34,587 bases of DNA from Granulicella sp. dw_53 (GTDB lineage: Bacteria > Acidobacteriota > Terriglobia > Terriglobales > Acidobacteriaceae). The stretch lies in NCBI RefSeq assembly GCF_018449545.1, contig NZ_JAAVUR010000028.1, positions 1 through 34,587 on the forward strand. Direction: 5' to 3'. Both the position numbers and the translations under genes were made by a program. The notes under the pieces are model-generated. The model worked only from the letters and a program-made list of their open reading frames with translations. It was not told where the DNA came from and did no database searches. Shown here one piece after another: positions 1-9,542 of this stretch. The number at the start of each line of letters is the position of its first letter. The first letter of the stretch is position 1.

Positions 1-141
1 TTCGCACATTCAGGCTCGGAAATGTGGCCAAAACTCTCCCCTGAAGATATGAGATGACTCATTTTTCATGTATTCACCAAGTCTTCACAAATTATCCGTC
101 ACATCGCTCTAGCAAGCGGCCTCTATATAGGTAGACCACGA

Positions 142-2949
142 ATGTCAGCCCACCTACAAATCTTTCGTAGATTCGATCAATCTCCCCGAACTTCGGGCGT
201 AGAGCATATCTTTGCCACGCGCTATGAGGAATTAACGGGCTGGGCGCTTCAACTGACCCAAGGAGATCGCGTCCAAGCCGAAGATCTCGTTCATGACGCT
301 TACGTGCAATTCAGCCTACGAAACAAGAGTCTCGACGAAGTACAAAATCTCGACGGCTACCTCTTCACCTCTCTGCGGCATCTTTACCTTGCAAAGATGC
401 GTAAGGCAAGTCGCTCGCCCATGCAGGAGCTATCCATCGCAGAATATGACTCTGCCATGCTGGGGTTGCGTGAGGTTGTAACTTCCGATCAGCTATCAAC
501 TCAGAACGAGTTACAGTGGCTCTGCGCCTACTTATGCTGGCGAAAGGAGAGCGTGAAAGGTGCGAGTCTCCTCCTATTGCGCTTCTTTCATGGTTACTTT
601 CCAGATGAGATCGTGGCAGTCTCGCATCTTAGCCACCCTGCACTTCGCCAAAGACTTCGAACAGCCCGTGCAGATGCGAAGTCGTTTCTAACAAATTCCG
701 CCGAGATGCTGCGCTTCTCAAAGCAACATCCGGAACTGTGCAAAGTAATCCATCAGCATCGGGGTGCGATTTCCGGCGATGACTTAATCGTGGAGTTACG
801 CCGTTGGATATTCGACAGCAGTTCGGGAGCCTGTATCCCTTTGGCACGGCAAGAGAACGGACAGATTCAATATTCAACACAGGAGTTGGCACACCTCGTC
901 GGTTGTCGGGACTGCCTGGAAAAGGCGACCAAGCTTCATCATCTTCGCCCCGGCGCGACGCGTCTTCTCGACGAGATCGGTTCCGACAACGCCGACGGTC
1001 GCGGGCCGATCGAAATCCCGACCAAGCAAGGCAAGAACAGAAAGCTGAGGCTCGCCGTCAGTCGACAGCGCGTCCGTGAGACGTACGAGCATAGGCCGCT
1101 CCAGCTCTGTGTCGCGGTCAACGGACGCTTGCTCGCGTGGCGCGACGTTACGACAGAGGACAACCGGCTTCAGACACTGGTTCATCCCAACGTCCAGCTC
1201 GAATTCATTGAAGTCTTCAGTGAGCAGGGCATTCGAATGATGCTACTCAGCGTGCTCGAAGCTCCTCCGATCGGTCCCTTCGAGATCTCGGATGTCTGCA
1301 GCCTGAGCCATGATCGAGTGCTGCGAATCAACGTGACATTCACCGGCTCGGGCCCGTCCATCGAGGTTCTCTACTCCGATCCTTCCTTAGCAAGGACATC
1401 ATGGCCTGCCGAGTTGGGCCTCGCCAGGTTGCAGCTCAGCAGGGCTGACAACCCGCAGGCCATGGCGCTCTTCGGCTCTATCGATGCAATTGCGATACCG
1501 CTGTGGAGGCGCTGCCTTCAGCCATTCTTCTGGCTGCAACCAATGCCTCTAGCCTCCTGGATCTCCGCACTTCTTATTGCTGTACTGATGTTTACCCAGA
1601 TAGGCGGGACCCGCCTCAAGGCGGAAGAGGTCTTACAAAGGGCGGAGCAGTGGCAGCAGGATACCGTCAACGGCAGAGACAATGTGATGCATCGCTCGTT
1701 TGACTTTTATCAAACCCTCAGCGTGGACTCTCATCCGAGGAAACTCCACGGCCGCGTTGAGGTTTGGGAGGGATCGTCACACGGAAAACATCGAACTCTC
1801 AGTCGTTTTTACAACGAAGGTGGAGAAACCATCGCGACGACAGATCGCCGTCAACTCCTGTCGGAGTCCACAGCCTGGCAGTTTGTTCCGTCCGTCGAGA
1901 GCTATCGCGCACTCGTCTCTTCCTCCGCCATCGATGTGAAGAAACTGGACACAACCGTCGAGCTTCATGCGAAGTCTGCGACCTTGACGCTCGACGCAGT
2001 AAGCTATCGGCCCACGGGCGAAACAATAGACTTGCTGGGAAGCCACTTCAGCTTCCGCGAGATCACGACGGAGGTCCTGCCCTGGACAGAGACTCCCCTG
2101 GCTCTCGCAGACGAAACCTCTGTCGTTGAAGGAGCTACGAACACCGGTTCCCGTGTTCCCTCGCTCGTCTCATCCGTGGAGTTGGACGAGACCGAGACCG
2201 CTGCACGCATGCGCCTCCACCAGGCCAATGCGGATATGGGCGAAGACATTCACATTGAACGAGCTAGGAATCTCATTCACGTGATTGGTGTTGTCAGTTC
2301 GACGGAGCGTGAGAAGGACCTTCAAAGCCAGCTGTTCGGAATTCCGCACCTGGATGTTCATCTGCTCTCGCCGGATCAACCCTTCCCTTCACGACAGTTG
2401 GTTGTGCGACCTACGATCAACATCTCCGATGCCGGGACGGGGAGCGCTCACGAGACGACTCCGCCGCTCCTGCAGGACTGGCTGAGAGAGCGCTTCTCCG
2501 ACGACAGCGCTCGCTCCGCTTTTGCAGCCCAGACACTTCATCTCGCCGATCAGGCCATGTGGCATGCAAATGCTTTGCAGCGGTTAGCCGCACGATACGG
2601 AGAATTCAACAACCCAACGATTCGTTCAATGGCCGTCGATCATGAACGCGCGTTATCCGAACTTCTAACAAGTCTCAGTCAGAAGATGCAGCAGTTTCCT
2701 GGCATCCTAGCGACACCTTCGCTCTCTCCTTTACCAAGGTTGAATACAACCGCCGGAACACGGGAGCTTGAACTTCGAGTACGTGAACTCAACGATCTGA
2801 TGACACAACTGTTGGCCACGCACGATCCGCCCAACATATTGGCTACCGGAGATACTTCAGTCGATCCGGCGACCGCAAACGAGAAGACCGTAGTGCGCTC
2901 GCAGGAAAAAGTTCTACAGGCCAGAGATTTATTGCAAAGCCTTCAGTGA
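142..2949 (+). CDS. ECF sigma factor fused to zinc anti-sigma-like motif, membrane helix and C-terminal domain
   Basis: Residues about 20-90 resemble sigma-70 region 2 (the QAEDLVHDAY and NLDGYLFTSLRHLYL stretches) and about 130-185 resemble region 4 (LLLLRFFHGYFPDEI, then ALRQRLRTARADAK). Residues 251-258 read HLVGCRDC, which fits the H-x3-C-x2-C motif of zinc-binding anti-sigma domains. One strongly hydrophobic segment lies at about 470-488 (WISALLIAVLMF). The 440 or so residues after it would be periplasmic if the helix spans the membrane once; they match no family I recognise. Typical ECF sigma factors have about 160-220 residues, so this is four to five times longer. The stop lies about 50 bp before the start of a TonB-dependent receptor, suggesting co-transcription. 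By analogy with FecI/FecR/FecA, I infer a membrane-tethered regulator of the receptor genes. Whether it is released by proteolysis cannot be seen. The start is the first ATG, with no strong ribosome site. Confidence 0.8.
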   Translation: MSAHLQIFRRFDQSPRTSGVEHIFATRYEELTGWALQLTQGDRVQAEDLVHDAYVQFSLRNKSLDEVQNLDGYLFTSLRHLYLAKMRKASRSPMQELSIAEYDSAMLGLREVVTSDQLSTQNELQWLCAYLCWRKESVKGASLLLLRFFHGYFPDEIVAVSHLSHPALRQRLRTARADAKSFLTNSAEMLRFSKQHPELCKVIHQHRGAISGDDLIVELRRWIFDSSSGACIPLARQENGQIQYSTQELAHLVGCRDCLEKATKLHHLRPGATRLLDEIGSDNADGRGPIEIPTKQGKNRKLRLAVSRQRVRETYEHRPLQLCVAVNGRLLAWRDVTTEDNRLQTLVHPNVQLEFIEVFSEQGIRMMLLSVLEAPPIGPFEISDVCSLSHDRVLRINVTFTGSGPSIEVLYSDPSLARTSWPAELGLARLQLSRADNPQAMALFGSIDAIAIPLWRRCLQPFFWLQPMPLASWISALLIAVLMFTQIGGTRLKAEEVLQRAEQWQQDTVNGRDNVMHRSFDFYQTLSVDSHPRKLHGRVEVWEGSSHGKHRTLSRFYNEGGETIATTDRRQLLSESTAWQFVPSVESYRALVSSSAIDVKKLDTTVELHAKSATLTLDAVSYRPTGETIDLLGSHFSFREITTEVLPWTETPLALADETSVVEGATNTGSRVPSLVSSVELDETETAARMRLHQANADMGEDIHIERARNLIHVIGVVSSTEREKDLQSQLFGIPHLDVHLLSPDQPFPSRQLVVRPTINISDAGTGSAHETTPPLLQDWLRERFSDDSARSAFAAQTLHLADQAMWHANALQRLAARYGEFNNPTIRSMAVDHERALSELLTSLSQKMQQFPGILATPSLSPLPRLNTTAGTRELELRVRELNDLMTQLLATHDPPNILATGDTSVDPATANEKTVVRSQEKVLQARDLLQSLQ

Positions 2950-2998
2950 TTCTGCACCAACACTAAAACAAAATCACCCAGTCATGACGGAGTCAAAC

Positions 2999-5900
2999 AT
3001 GTCTTACTCGAAGTGTGCCCATCTCCCAAAAGCGTTGCAATCTTTCCTCAGCGTCTCGCAAAACTCCGCCACCAAGCTTGTGATTGGCCTGTTTTTACTA
3101 GCTATAGGCTGCTTCCTTCTACCGCAGCAAATGCAGGCGCAGATGGCTCGCCTCACCGGCGCGGTCACCGACTCGGCTGGACTGGCGGTGTCGGATGCCA
3201 ACATCTCAGTTCGCAACATCGACACCGGCATCCACCGCGAAAGCAATACCAACTCCTCTGGCGGCTACGATGTTTCCTCTCTCCAACTAGGCCACTACAC
3301 CGTGCGCGCCGAAAAGCCTGGCTTTGAGGCACTGCAGCGCAGCGGGATCACGCTCAGTGTGGATACAACGACCCGCCTCGATCTCATGCTCTCCGTCGGC
3401 AAGACCAGCGAGACGATATCGGTGAATGGAGCAGCCAACTTACTCCAACCGAACAGTCCGGAATTCGAGAGCTTTGTAACCTCGCAACAGTTCGACGATC
3501 TGCCGCTCGTTCAGCAGGATCGCATGCGAAATCCCGCGAGCTTTGTGTACCTCACTCCCGGGGTGCAAGGAAATATCGCGGTCAATGGATCGGAGTACGT
3601 TGGCGCGACCAATGTGATTCTTGCTAACGGGGGTCAGATGTACTCCACCGAGCTCCTACTTGAGGGTTTACCCGGTGGCCAATCTCGCGTTCCAGGGAAC
3701 TACACGGAGAGCGCTCCATCGGTCGATGCAATCGCCGAGTTCAAGATGACGACGACGCTCCTCAGTGCAGAATACGGCCATACCGGCGCGGCCGTTGGAA
3801 GCTTTTCCGTCAAATCGGGAACGAATAATTTCCACGGATCGGCCTACGAATACATTCGCAATAGTGCTTTGGACGCTACGAACTGGCTGGCAAAGCATAC
3901 TAATACCGTGCAGAAGCTCTCGAAAAAACAGAATGAATTTGGCGCCACCATTGGTGGTCCTATTCGAATCCCTCATCTCTACGACGGCCGCGATAAGACC
4001 TTCTTCTTCTTCGCGTACGGTGGATCCCGCCTGTACGGCGGAGCCGCCAGCTTTACTACTGTCCTCGTTCCGACGGTAGCGCAACGAGGTGGAGACTTCG
4101 GCACCACGAACATCTACGATCCTGCAACTACCACACCTACAGGTACCACTTACACCAGAAAACAATTCGCAGGAAATAAGATCGATCCTTCACGCTTCGA
4201 TCCTATGGCACAGAAGGTGCTCGCCTATATCCCATTGCCGAATCTACCGGGCAACGGCAATAACTATGGTGCCTACACCGGCGCGAGCATCCTCATTCCA
4301 GATACCTACACCGGTAAGATCGACCACATGATCTCTTCCCGGCAAGCACTGGGTGCAGTCTATATTCGAACAAGTATTCCTCGTACGACGATAGGTTCTC
4401 CCTTGCCTAAGCCTATCGGTGGTAACAGCTATCAGGTCGTCGCGTCTCACACGATCAGGCTGAATCATAATTGGACCCTCTCTCCGAACCTTCTGAATAG
4501 CGCATCCGCTGGCTTCAACCGATTCACCAATGCAAATCTTCCCCTCTATCAAGACCAGAACTATACGGAAGCCATCGGCCTCAAAGGCATTCCTGATTCC
4601 ACTTACTTCCCGACCTTGACCTTCTCCAGTGGGTTCGCGCCGATCTCTTCAATCAACAATGCCAACGTCCCTGAAAATGGATATTATTTCAAAGATCGTA
4701 TGACCTGGAACGTAGGTCGCCACCTTGTCAAATTCGGTGGCGAGTATCGCATCCTTCAGTACAACGATCACAATCCTTTCAAGTTCGCCGGAACCTTCGG
4801 TTTCAACTCTCTGAGCACCGCCAATCCAACCAATAGCTCCGGTGGCAATGGATTCGCAAGCTTCCTTCTCGGGCAAGCCTTCTCAGGCACAGTCACCGGT
4901 CCCGCCATCGTTTATACGCGCAAACGTTATAGCGGCTTCTTCGTTCAGGATGACTTCCGCTTCAATGAGCGGCTTACCTTCAATCTAGGTCTTCGCTATG
5001 AGTGGCAGAACTCACCCAGGGAAGCTCAAAATAACCACAGCGCAATCGATCTCTCGCTTCCCAATCCTGGCGCAGGCAATCTCCCTGGCGCCCTGGCCTT
5101 CGCCAGTGCAAGCCGCCAGACCTTCTTCGCCACTGATTATTCAGCAATCTCCCCACGCTTCGGCTTCGCCTTCAAAGCTCTTCCTACGATGGTGGTGCGT
5201 GGCGGATATGGAATCTACTACACCGATACCATGCCTAACCTTGCTCTCAACCGCTCTGGATACTCTGTGTCGGGCACTTTCTCATCGCCCAATAACGGAG
5301 CGACGCCTGCCTTTGTTCTCAAAGATGGTGTGCCCCAGACCTACCCGACCGTTCCTACTCTGACTCCGACCGCACTCAATGGTCAGGCGGGCAGCTACTA
5401 CCAGTCGAATACAGGAGCAATGCCGCGCATTCAGGAATGGTCTTTGAGCATACAGAAGTCCTTCGGAGCAAACGCCTCATTAGAGGCAATCTATATCGGG
5501 AATCACGGCACGCGGCTTGTTGATCCTCAGATGGTAAATATCAACCAACTTGATCCGAAGTACGCCTCGCTAGGATCGCTGCTTACTCAATCCGCAACCT
5601 CTTCCGCAGCAGTTACGGCAGGTGTCAAACTCCCCTACCCGGGATTCACTGGCAGTGTGGCGCAAGCCTTGCGTCCTTATCCCCAATATCAAGATCTGAC
5701 ATCAATTGCTGCGAAAGCTGGCTCGAACATCTATCACGCAGGTCAGATTGTCTATCGCCAGCGAATAGGCGGGGGTCTGACCTTCTTTGGTGGATACACT
5801 TGGTCGAAGAACCTGGGCTATTCGAGCCCGAATCTCGACGGTTCAGGCGCGACAAACAACGTGCTTCAAAATTCCTATAACCCCCGGGCGGAGTATGGCC

Positions 5901-6469
5901 TTTTGCCACAGGATGTGAAACAGGCTGTCATCTTGAACTATGTCTATAGCTTTCCCTTCGGCAGCGGAAAGAAGTTCCTAACGCACGGCATCGGAAACGC
6001 AATTCTCGGCGGGTGGAAGATATCTGGCGTCCATCGCTACCAATCGGGTACACCACTCTCCATCTTGGCGGCGAACAATACAAGTCAGACCTTCTTCAAT
6101 CGCTTTACCAGGCCTAACCGGGTACCGGGCGCCGATCCCACGTTTCGTGGTGGAAAATTCAACTACGACACCGACCGCAGGATTAACCCCGCAGCGTTTA
6201 GCCAGCCTGCGAACTTCACCTTCGGCAACGCAGCACCAACATACGGAAACCTACGGAACTTCGCATCCTTCACAGAAGATATGGCGCTCGTGAAGGAGAC
6301 ACAAATCTTCGAAAAGATGCGTTGGTCGTTTTATGCACAAACTAACAACACATTCAATCGACATCGCTTCTACGGTATCCAGACCAATATCGATAGTGCC
6401 ACATTTGGAAAGCCGTCGAACGTATCGAACCCGCGTTATCTGCAGTTCGGAACAAGGGTGCGATTTTAG
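2999..6469 (+). CDS. TonB-dependent receptor, Oar-like, with carboxypeptidase-regulatory-like N-domain
   Basis: This outer-membrane protein of about 1156 residues probably imports or senses a large substrate, using TonB energy. A hydrophobic signal segment ends near residue 48 at a QMQAQ site. Next comes a carboxypeptidase-regulatory-like beta-sandwich (ARLTGAVTDSAGLAVSDANI, about 50-135), a plug region to about 260 and a long beta-barrel that ends in an aromatic residue (LQFGTRVRF), as outer-membrane barrels do. The size and order fit the Oar-like receptors that are abundant in Acidobacteriota. I chose the ATG at 2999 because GGAG at 2989-2992 sits six bases upstream; an in-frame ATG at 2984 lacks a ribosome site. 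It follows the sigma/anti-sigma fusion gene closely and precedes a secreted propeller-like protein, so it is likely the regulator's target and perhaps its input. The substrate is unknown. Confidence 0.9.
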   Translation: MSYSKCAHLPKALQSFLSVSQNSATKLVIGLFLLAIGCFLLPQQMQAQMARLTGAVTDSAGLAVSDANISVRNIDTGIHRESNTNSSGGYDVSSLQLGHYTVRAEKPGFEALQRSGITLSVDTTTRLDLMLSVGKTSETISVNGAANLLQPNSPEFESFVTSQQFDDLPLVQQDRMRNPASFVYLTPGVQGNIAVNGSEYVGATNVILANGGQMYSTELLLEGLPGGQSRVPGNYTESAPSVDAIAEFKMTTTLLSAEYGHTGAAVGSFSVKSGTNNFHGSAYEYIRNSALDATNWLAKHTNTVQKLSKKQNEFGATIGGPIRIPHLYDGRDKTFFFFAYGGSRLYGGAASFTTVLVPTVAQRGGDFGTTNIYDPATTTPTGTTYTRKQFAGNKIDPSRFDPMAQKVLAYIPLPNLPGNGNNYGAYTGASILIPDTYTGKIDHMISSRQALGAVYIRTSIPRTTIGSPLPKPIGGNSYQVVASHTIRLNHNWTLSPNLLNSASAGFNRFTNANLPLYQDQNYTEAIGLKGIPDSTYFPTLTFSSGFAPISSINNANVPENGYYFKDRMTWNVGRHLVKFGGEYRILQYNDHNPFKFAGTFGFNSLSTANPTNSSGGNGFASFLLGQAFSGTVTGPAIVYTRKRYSGFFVQDDFRFNERLTFNLGLRYEWQNSPREAQNNHSAIDLSLPNPGAGNLPGALAFASASRQTFFATDYSAISPRFGFAFKALPTMVVRGGYGIYYTDTMPNLALNRSGYSVSGTFSSPNNGATPAFVLKDGVPQTYPTVPTLTPTALNGQAGSYYQSNTGAMPRIQEWSLSIQKSFGANASLEAIYIGNHGTRLVDPQMVNINQLDPKYASLGSLLTQSATSSAAVTAGVKLPYPGFTGSVAQALRPYPQYQDLTSIAAKAGSNIYHAGQIVYRQRIGGGLTFFGGYTWSKNLGYSSPNLDGSGATNNVLQNSYNPRAEYGLLPQDVKQAVILNYVYSFPFGSGKKFLTHGIGNAILGGWKISGVHRYQSGTPLSILAANNTSQTFFNRFTRPNRVPGADPTFRGGKFNYDTDRRINPAAFSQPANFTFGNAAPTYGNLRNFASFTEDMALVKETQIFEKMRWSFYAQTNNTFNRHRFYGIQTNIDSATFGKPSNVSNPRYLQFGTRVRF

Positions 6470-6503
6470 TCTTTGTAAGCAAAGGAAGACTGCAGCTTCA
6501 AAG

Positions 6504-6525
6504 CGGAGGGCCGCAAGGTCCTCCG
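6504..6525 (+). terminator. GC-rich hairpin with GCAA tetraloop between receptor and next gene
   Basis: The nine-base arms CGGAGGGCC and GGTCCTCCG (one G-T pair) close on a GCAA tetraloop, 35 bp after the receptor stop. Only a weak T-rich tract follows (TCAAATTT). It may be a partial terminator, or an mRNA-stabilising hairpin that lowers expression of the downstream gene relative to the receptor. Confidence 0.45.
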
Positions 6526-6566
6526 TCAAATTTAGCTCTTTGGTAGATGGAATCGAGGAAAAATCC

Positions 6567-7550
6567 ATGGTCAGCGTTTCAAGAGAGTATCGGCCCCCAA
6601 TGTTCAGCCTATGTCGATCTCGGCATTTTCCTTTCGTGCTTTTTATAGGAATATCCTTGATTCTTCAAAGAGCTGCTTTTGCTAACGACTACATAGCCAT
6701 AGCGGACCAGGCCAGCGGCGACCCCAGAATCAGGGTGATGGATTACACGCAAACCAATTGGGGCTCGGATAATCGGTCTGCAGTTATCTGGAGTTGGGAG
6801 CCGTCGGACAGCGGTATAGGGCTCGATGGCTGGGGCTTGCCAAACGACGCCAGACTGCGGAATAACCGTGTCTGGGGAGGGCAGTGCGTTGCTATCCTCG
6901 ACGGTCATGGGCGACTGGCAGTCGTGTCGTATCCGGCCAAGGTGAAGAAGTGGTCGATCAATGTCGGACCAAAGGACAACGTGCATGGTATTGAGCTTCT
7001 CCCTGACGGGAATGTCGCGGTAGCGGCATCGACAGGCGGGTGGGTTCGTCTGTACGCGGCTTCTCAGGGAGAATCTTCATCAACCTATGTGACTTACAAT
7101 CTCCCCGATGCACATAACGTACTGTGGGACCCCAGGAGACAGGTCCTTTGGGCGCTTGGACAAAACAAGCTTGTTCAGCTGCGGGTAAGGGGCACATCTG
7201 CGGCACCTACTCTTACCTTGGTTGCAACTACGATTCTCCCAAAAGGAGGAGGACATGACCTGGAGCCCAAGTACGGTGACACCAACATCCTGTGGATCAC
7301 CACAGCCTCCTCCACCTGGACCTATAACAAAACCACCGATACTGCCACGCTCTACCAGAACATTCGCGGAATTAAGAGCATTAACAACCAAAGCTCGACC
7401 GGACAAGTAATCGAGACTAGTCCTCACACTTCCTGCAAACAAAATTCATGGTGTACGGATATCATCGACTTTTTCTCGCCACCGGATATCCGGACACGTC
7501 CCGGCGCTGCCATCTATAGAGCGAGAGTTTGGAATCCCGATTATCAGTAA
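6567..7550 (+). CDS. Secreted beta-propeller-like protein, probably DUF6528 family
   Basis: The product has about 327 residues with an N-terminal signal segment (FVLFIGISLILQRAAFAND), so it is probably exported. The mature part contains repeated propeller-like strands, such as GHGRLAVVSYPAKVKKWSI, GIELLPDGNVAVAAS, NVLWDPRRQVLWALGQ and GDTNILWITTASSTW, with conserved HGIELLPDG and GGGHDLEPKYGD segments. By memory it resembles proteins labelled DUF6528, a family without known function. The ATG at 6567 is preferred because GAGGA lies seven bases upstream and the signal peptide then begins near the N-terminus; the frame is open back to 6333, but that stretch overlaps the receptor. Its place behind the receptor suggests a periplasmic or surface partner, perhaps binding the same ligand. 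That is inference. Confidence 0.75.
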   Translation: MVSVSREYRPPMFSLCRSRHFPFVLFIGISLILQRAAFANDYIAIADQASGDPRIRVMDYTQTNWGSDNRSAVIWSWEPSDSGIGLDGWGLPNDARLRNNRVWGGQCVAILDGHGRLAVVSYPAKVKKWSINVGPKDNVHGIELLPDGNVAVAASTGGWVRLYAASQGESSSTYVTYNLPDAHNVLWDPRRQVLWALGQNKLVQLRVRGTSAAPTLTLVATTILPKGGGHDLEPKYGDTNILWITTASSTWTYNKTTDTATLYQNIRGIKSINNQSSTGQVIETSPHTSCKQNSWCTDIIDFFSPPDIRTRPGAAIYRARVWNPDYQ

Positions 7551-7715
7551 TTGGCCTAGGAAGCCTCAAATAGAAAGCAACGACGGAGACGTTTTTGGTG
7601 AACAATGTATAGGTGTAGTTTAAGTTCGACCTACAAAGCATGGTTCTGCCAGACACAGGGTCGCAAGCAGATAACAAATTGCAAGCCCTCTAATCGTGGG
7701 TCGTCATTGCCGACT

Positions 7716-8564
7716 TCAACCCTGCTGAATTTGCAGAAGACTTGACATACGAATCTCCGAATTTCGCAATCGGTTGCCCATTGTAAGTCGCTGGTATTCT
7801 GTAGGACTTAGACCACACACCTGTCGAAATATCCGAGCAAAGTGTTGTTGCGTTTTGAAACCACAGGCCAGAGCGATATCGAGCATTCGTAGATGCAGCG
7901 ATATGAGCAACTCTTTGGCACACTGCACTCTCTGCCGCAATACGAATTGGTGCGGACTTTCACCCATCGACTTTTTGAAGATGCGGGAAAAGTGAGTAAT
8001 GCTCAAACCCGTGACTGCTGCCATGTCGGCGAGGCTGATATCTTCGCTGATTCTTGAGCGTACAAGGTCTGTGACATTACGCCGACCAACGTCGCTAAGC
8101 CCACCTTTGATTGGGCGCCTGGTTTTGATCGAGAGAGCGTAAGCTTTTACTAAAACTGCTGCCAGTGCCATTTCAATAGATTGAAGAAATAATTGGCCAC
8201 TGGGGAAACCAGATGCTCTTTCGATATTGACGGCAGTCATCAGTGCTCTGATTCGCAAATCCTTCAGCTTAGGGATACTCTGAAATCCTATCTCTCTATT
8301 CGCCTCAACTGCAGCCTCGCTTAAGCGGAGATCAGATAATTCGAAACGGAGAAATTCAATTTGCTCCCGGCTTTGGACAAACCCGACAGTTTGCCGAGGA
8401 ACTAAAGCAATGTCGCCTGCCACATATTGAAACCGCTCCGTTGGAACACCATCGATCTTGAGATCCACAACTCCAGGGTGAAGCAACATCACAACGTATT
8501 GAGACTCATGCACTAGCCTGAGTGGCTGTGTGGAAAGAGATACTAAGTCGACCCTCGATGACAT
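7716..8564 (-). CDS. AraC-family transcriptional regulator (copy 1)
   Basis: This 282-residue protein has an N-terminal sensor-like domain (about 1-165) and a C-terminal double helix-turn-helix of the AraC/XylS type: first helix pair ISLADMAAVTGLSITHFSRIFKKSMG, second pair MLDIALACGFKTQQHFARIFRQVCGLSP, followed by the typical TEYQRL end. It is a close paralogue of the gene at 14955-15830, on the opposite strand; by eye about four in five residues match and the DNA-binding part is nearly identical. The homology continues into the promoter and past the stop, where a small length difference shifts the final residues. It is transcribed away from the FAD oxidoreductase cluster. A role in controlling that cluster and itself is inferred; the inducer is unknown. 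Confidence 0.9.
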   Translation of the reverse strand: MSSRVDLVSLSTQPLRLVHESQYVVMLLHPGVVDLKIDGVPTERFQYVAGDIALVPRQTVGFVQSREQIEFLRFELSDLRLSEAAVEANREIGFQSIPKLKDLRIRALMTAVNIERASGFPSGQLFLQSIEMALAAVLVKAYALSIKTRRPIKGGLSDVGRRNVTDLVRSRISEDISLADMAAVTGLSITHFSRIFKKSMGESPHQFVLRQRVQCAKELLISLHLRMLDIALACGFKTQQHFARIFRQVCGLSPTEYQRLTMGNRLRNSEIRMSSLLQIQQG

Positions 8565-8576
8565 CTGCTTAACCTT

Positions 8577-8612
8577 TAACTAAGTTACAAAGAACTCGCG
8601 CAATGTTAGCTA
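8577..8612 (-). promoter_or_regulatory. Conserved upstream region of AraC copy 1 with TTAG-type direct repeats
   Basis: Read on the - strand, TAGCTAACATTG and TTAGTTA lie just upstream of the start codon with nearly the same spacing as in front of the second copy (14902-14942). The stretch between them is also conserved (CATTGC.CGAGTT.TT.GTA). Because the two promoters kept this block, it could be an autoregulatory operator pair. A recent duplication could also explain the similarity. Confidence 0.4.
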
Positions 8613-8703
8613 TCTAAAATTACGGCCGTTTAAGGGATGCGGCCCTTACAGGATGGGATACATTTTTATTTTCCGGACTACAGCAAAGAGGAGAGAAAGT
8701 TCC

Positions 8704-8892
8704 ATGCTTTCAAAGAATCAGCTAACAGATGACAAAGTAACCATTGACGTCAGTTGCTATATGGCTCGCGATCTCGGCAAAAAGAACGACATCAAATGCT
8801 TTGTCCCTGTGAGCATAACGGTCAAACGAATCGCTGACTGTAAATGCGGGGCGGGGCGCTTTAGCACAGGCTCAATTGACCCAACGCGATAG
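8704..8892 (+). CDS. Small hypothetical protein, 62 aa
   Basis: A short open frame starts at an ATG with a good AGGAGA ribosome site nine bases upstream (8688-8694). The product begins MLSKNQLTDDKVTIDVSCYM and contains three cysteines in its second half (IKCF, DCKCGAG). I recognise no family. It lies in the divergent space between AraC copy 1 and the FAD oxidoreductase. The ribosome site is the only positive evidence; it may be a decayed fragment. Confidence 0.25.
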   Translation: MLSKNQLTDDKVTIDVSCYMARDLGKKNDIKCFVPVSITVKRIADCKCGAGRFSTGSIDPTR

Positions 8893-9280
8893 GCTGAATC
8901 CTCGGGTACCCTGCCTTATGCGGGTCATAAACACACGCAAACGGCGTCTGGCGTGTGGCAGTTTCGAAGAGAGGAACGTGCGATTGGTTCAGCAGGGCCG
9001 AGGGATGTTGCAAAAAAATAACGCGGCCCTTGACGAACAAGGCCGTCAGATCCCGTTGAAAATTGATGCTGCGTCCCAGCAGGTGCGTCGACATCTTCAG
9101 GGACGAGCGCCGAGAAATCGCAAGAGAGATGACACGCGTTCCCTTTCGTCATCGTCCAGTTCGCGCGCATTTTGCAGGCCACGGAACGTCCGGTTCATCA
9201 CGCCCGAGCGGTTTTGGAGCCCTCTTATTCGGTGAGAGGGCATGGGACTAGCTAATTGTTTTCTGTCACAGAGCTAAAAA
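8893..9280. other. No recognisable gene
   Basis: Several overlapping open frames occur on both strands (for example 8876-9235 on + and 8861-9094 on -), but none has a recognisable domain, a convincing ribosome site or a clear reason to prefer it. A decayed gene is possible. Confidence 0.4.
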
Positions 9281-9450
9281 TTAGATACAAGCGACACGAA
9301 TAGACACAGTGAAATTCGAGAGGCGAATAAGTTTAACTCAAGGTCACTGTTTGCAAACAAACCTACTACTAGCCCTGATACTCGTGATGTGAAGACGTGA
9401 GCGGTACTTCATAAGTAAGTGCAGATGGCGAAATGAAATTGTCGATTAAT
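9281..9450 (+). repeat. Upstream module, copy A (before FAD oxidoreductase)
   Basis: This stretch is a diverged copy of sequences at 11489-11680 (B) and 13698-13945 (C). Shared blocks include GATACAAGCGAC (A) against GATACAAACGAC (B) and GATCCAAACGAC (C), then AAGTTTAACTCA against AAGTTGAACTTA, then CCTACTACTAGC against CCTACTTCTAGC. A and C also share GTACTTCAT and TGTCGAT further on. It ends about 90 bp before the oxidoreductase start. It may be a shared promoter/operator region or the relic of a duplicated sequence. Confidence 0.6.
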
Positions 9451-9542
9451 TACGGTAATGCAGGACCAGGTCGCACCGTAAGTTCCCGAAAGACTACGGA
9501 GCTATCACCGGTGAGGTCTCTTGGCTGCAATAGGAGTATGTC

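Noticed and set aside
3668..4165. 165-aa frame on the - strand inside the receptor gene
   Set aside because: The + strand receptor is unmistakable and the antisense product has no domain.
8861..9235. Overlapping frames on both strands between AraC copy 1 and module A
   Set aside because: Neither shows a family, a ribosome site or a composition that favours it; left as no recognisable gene.
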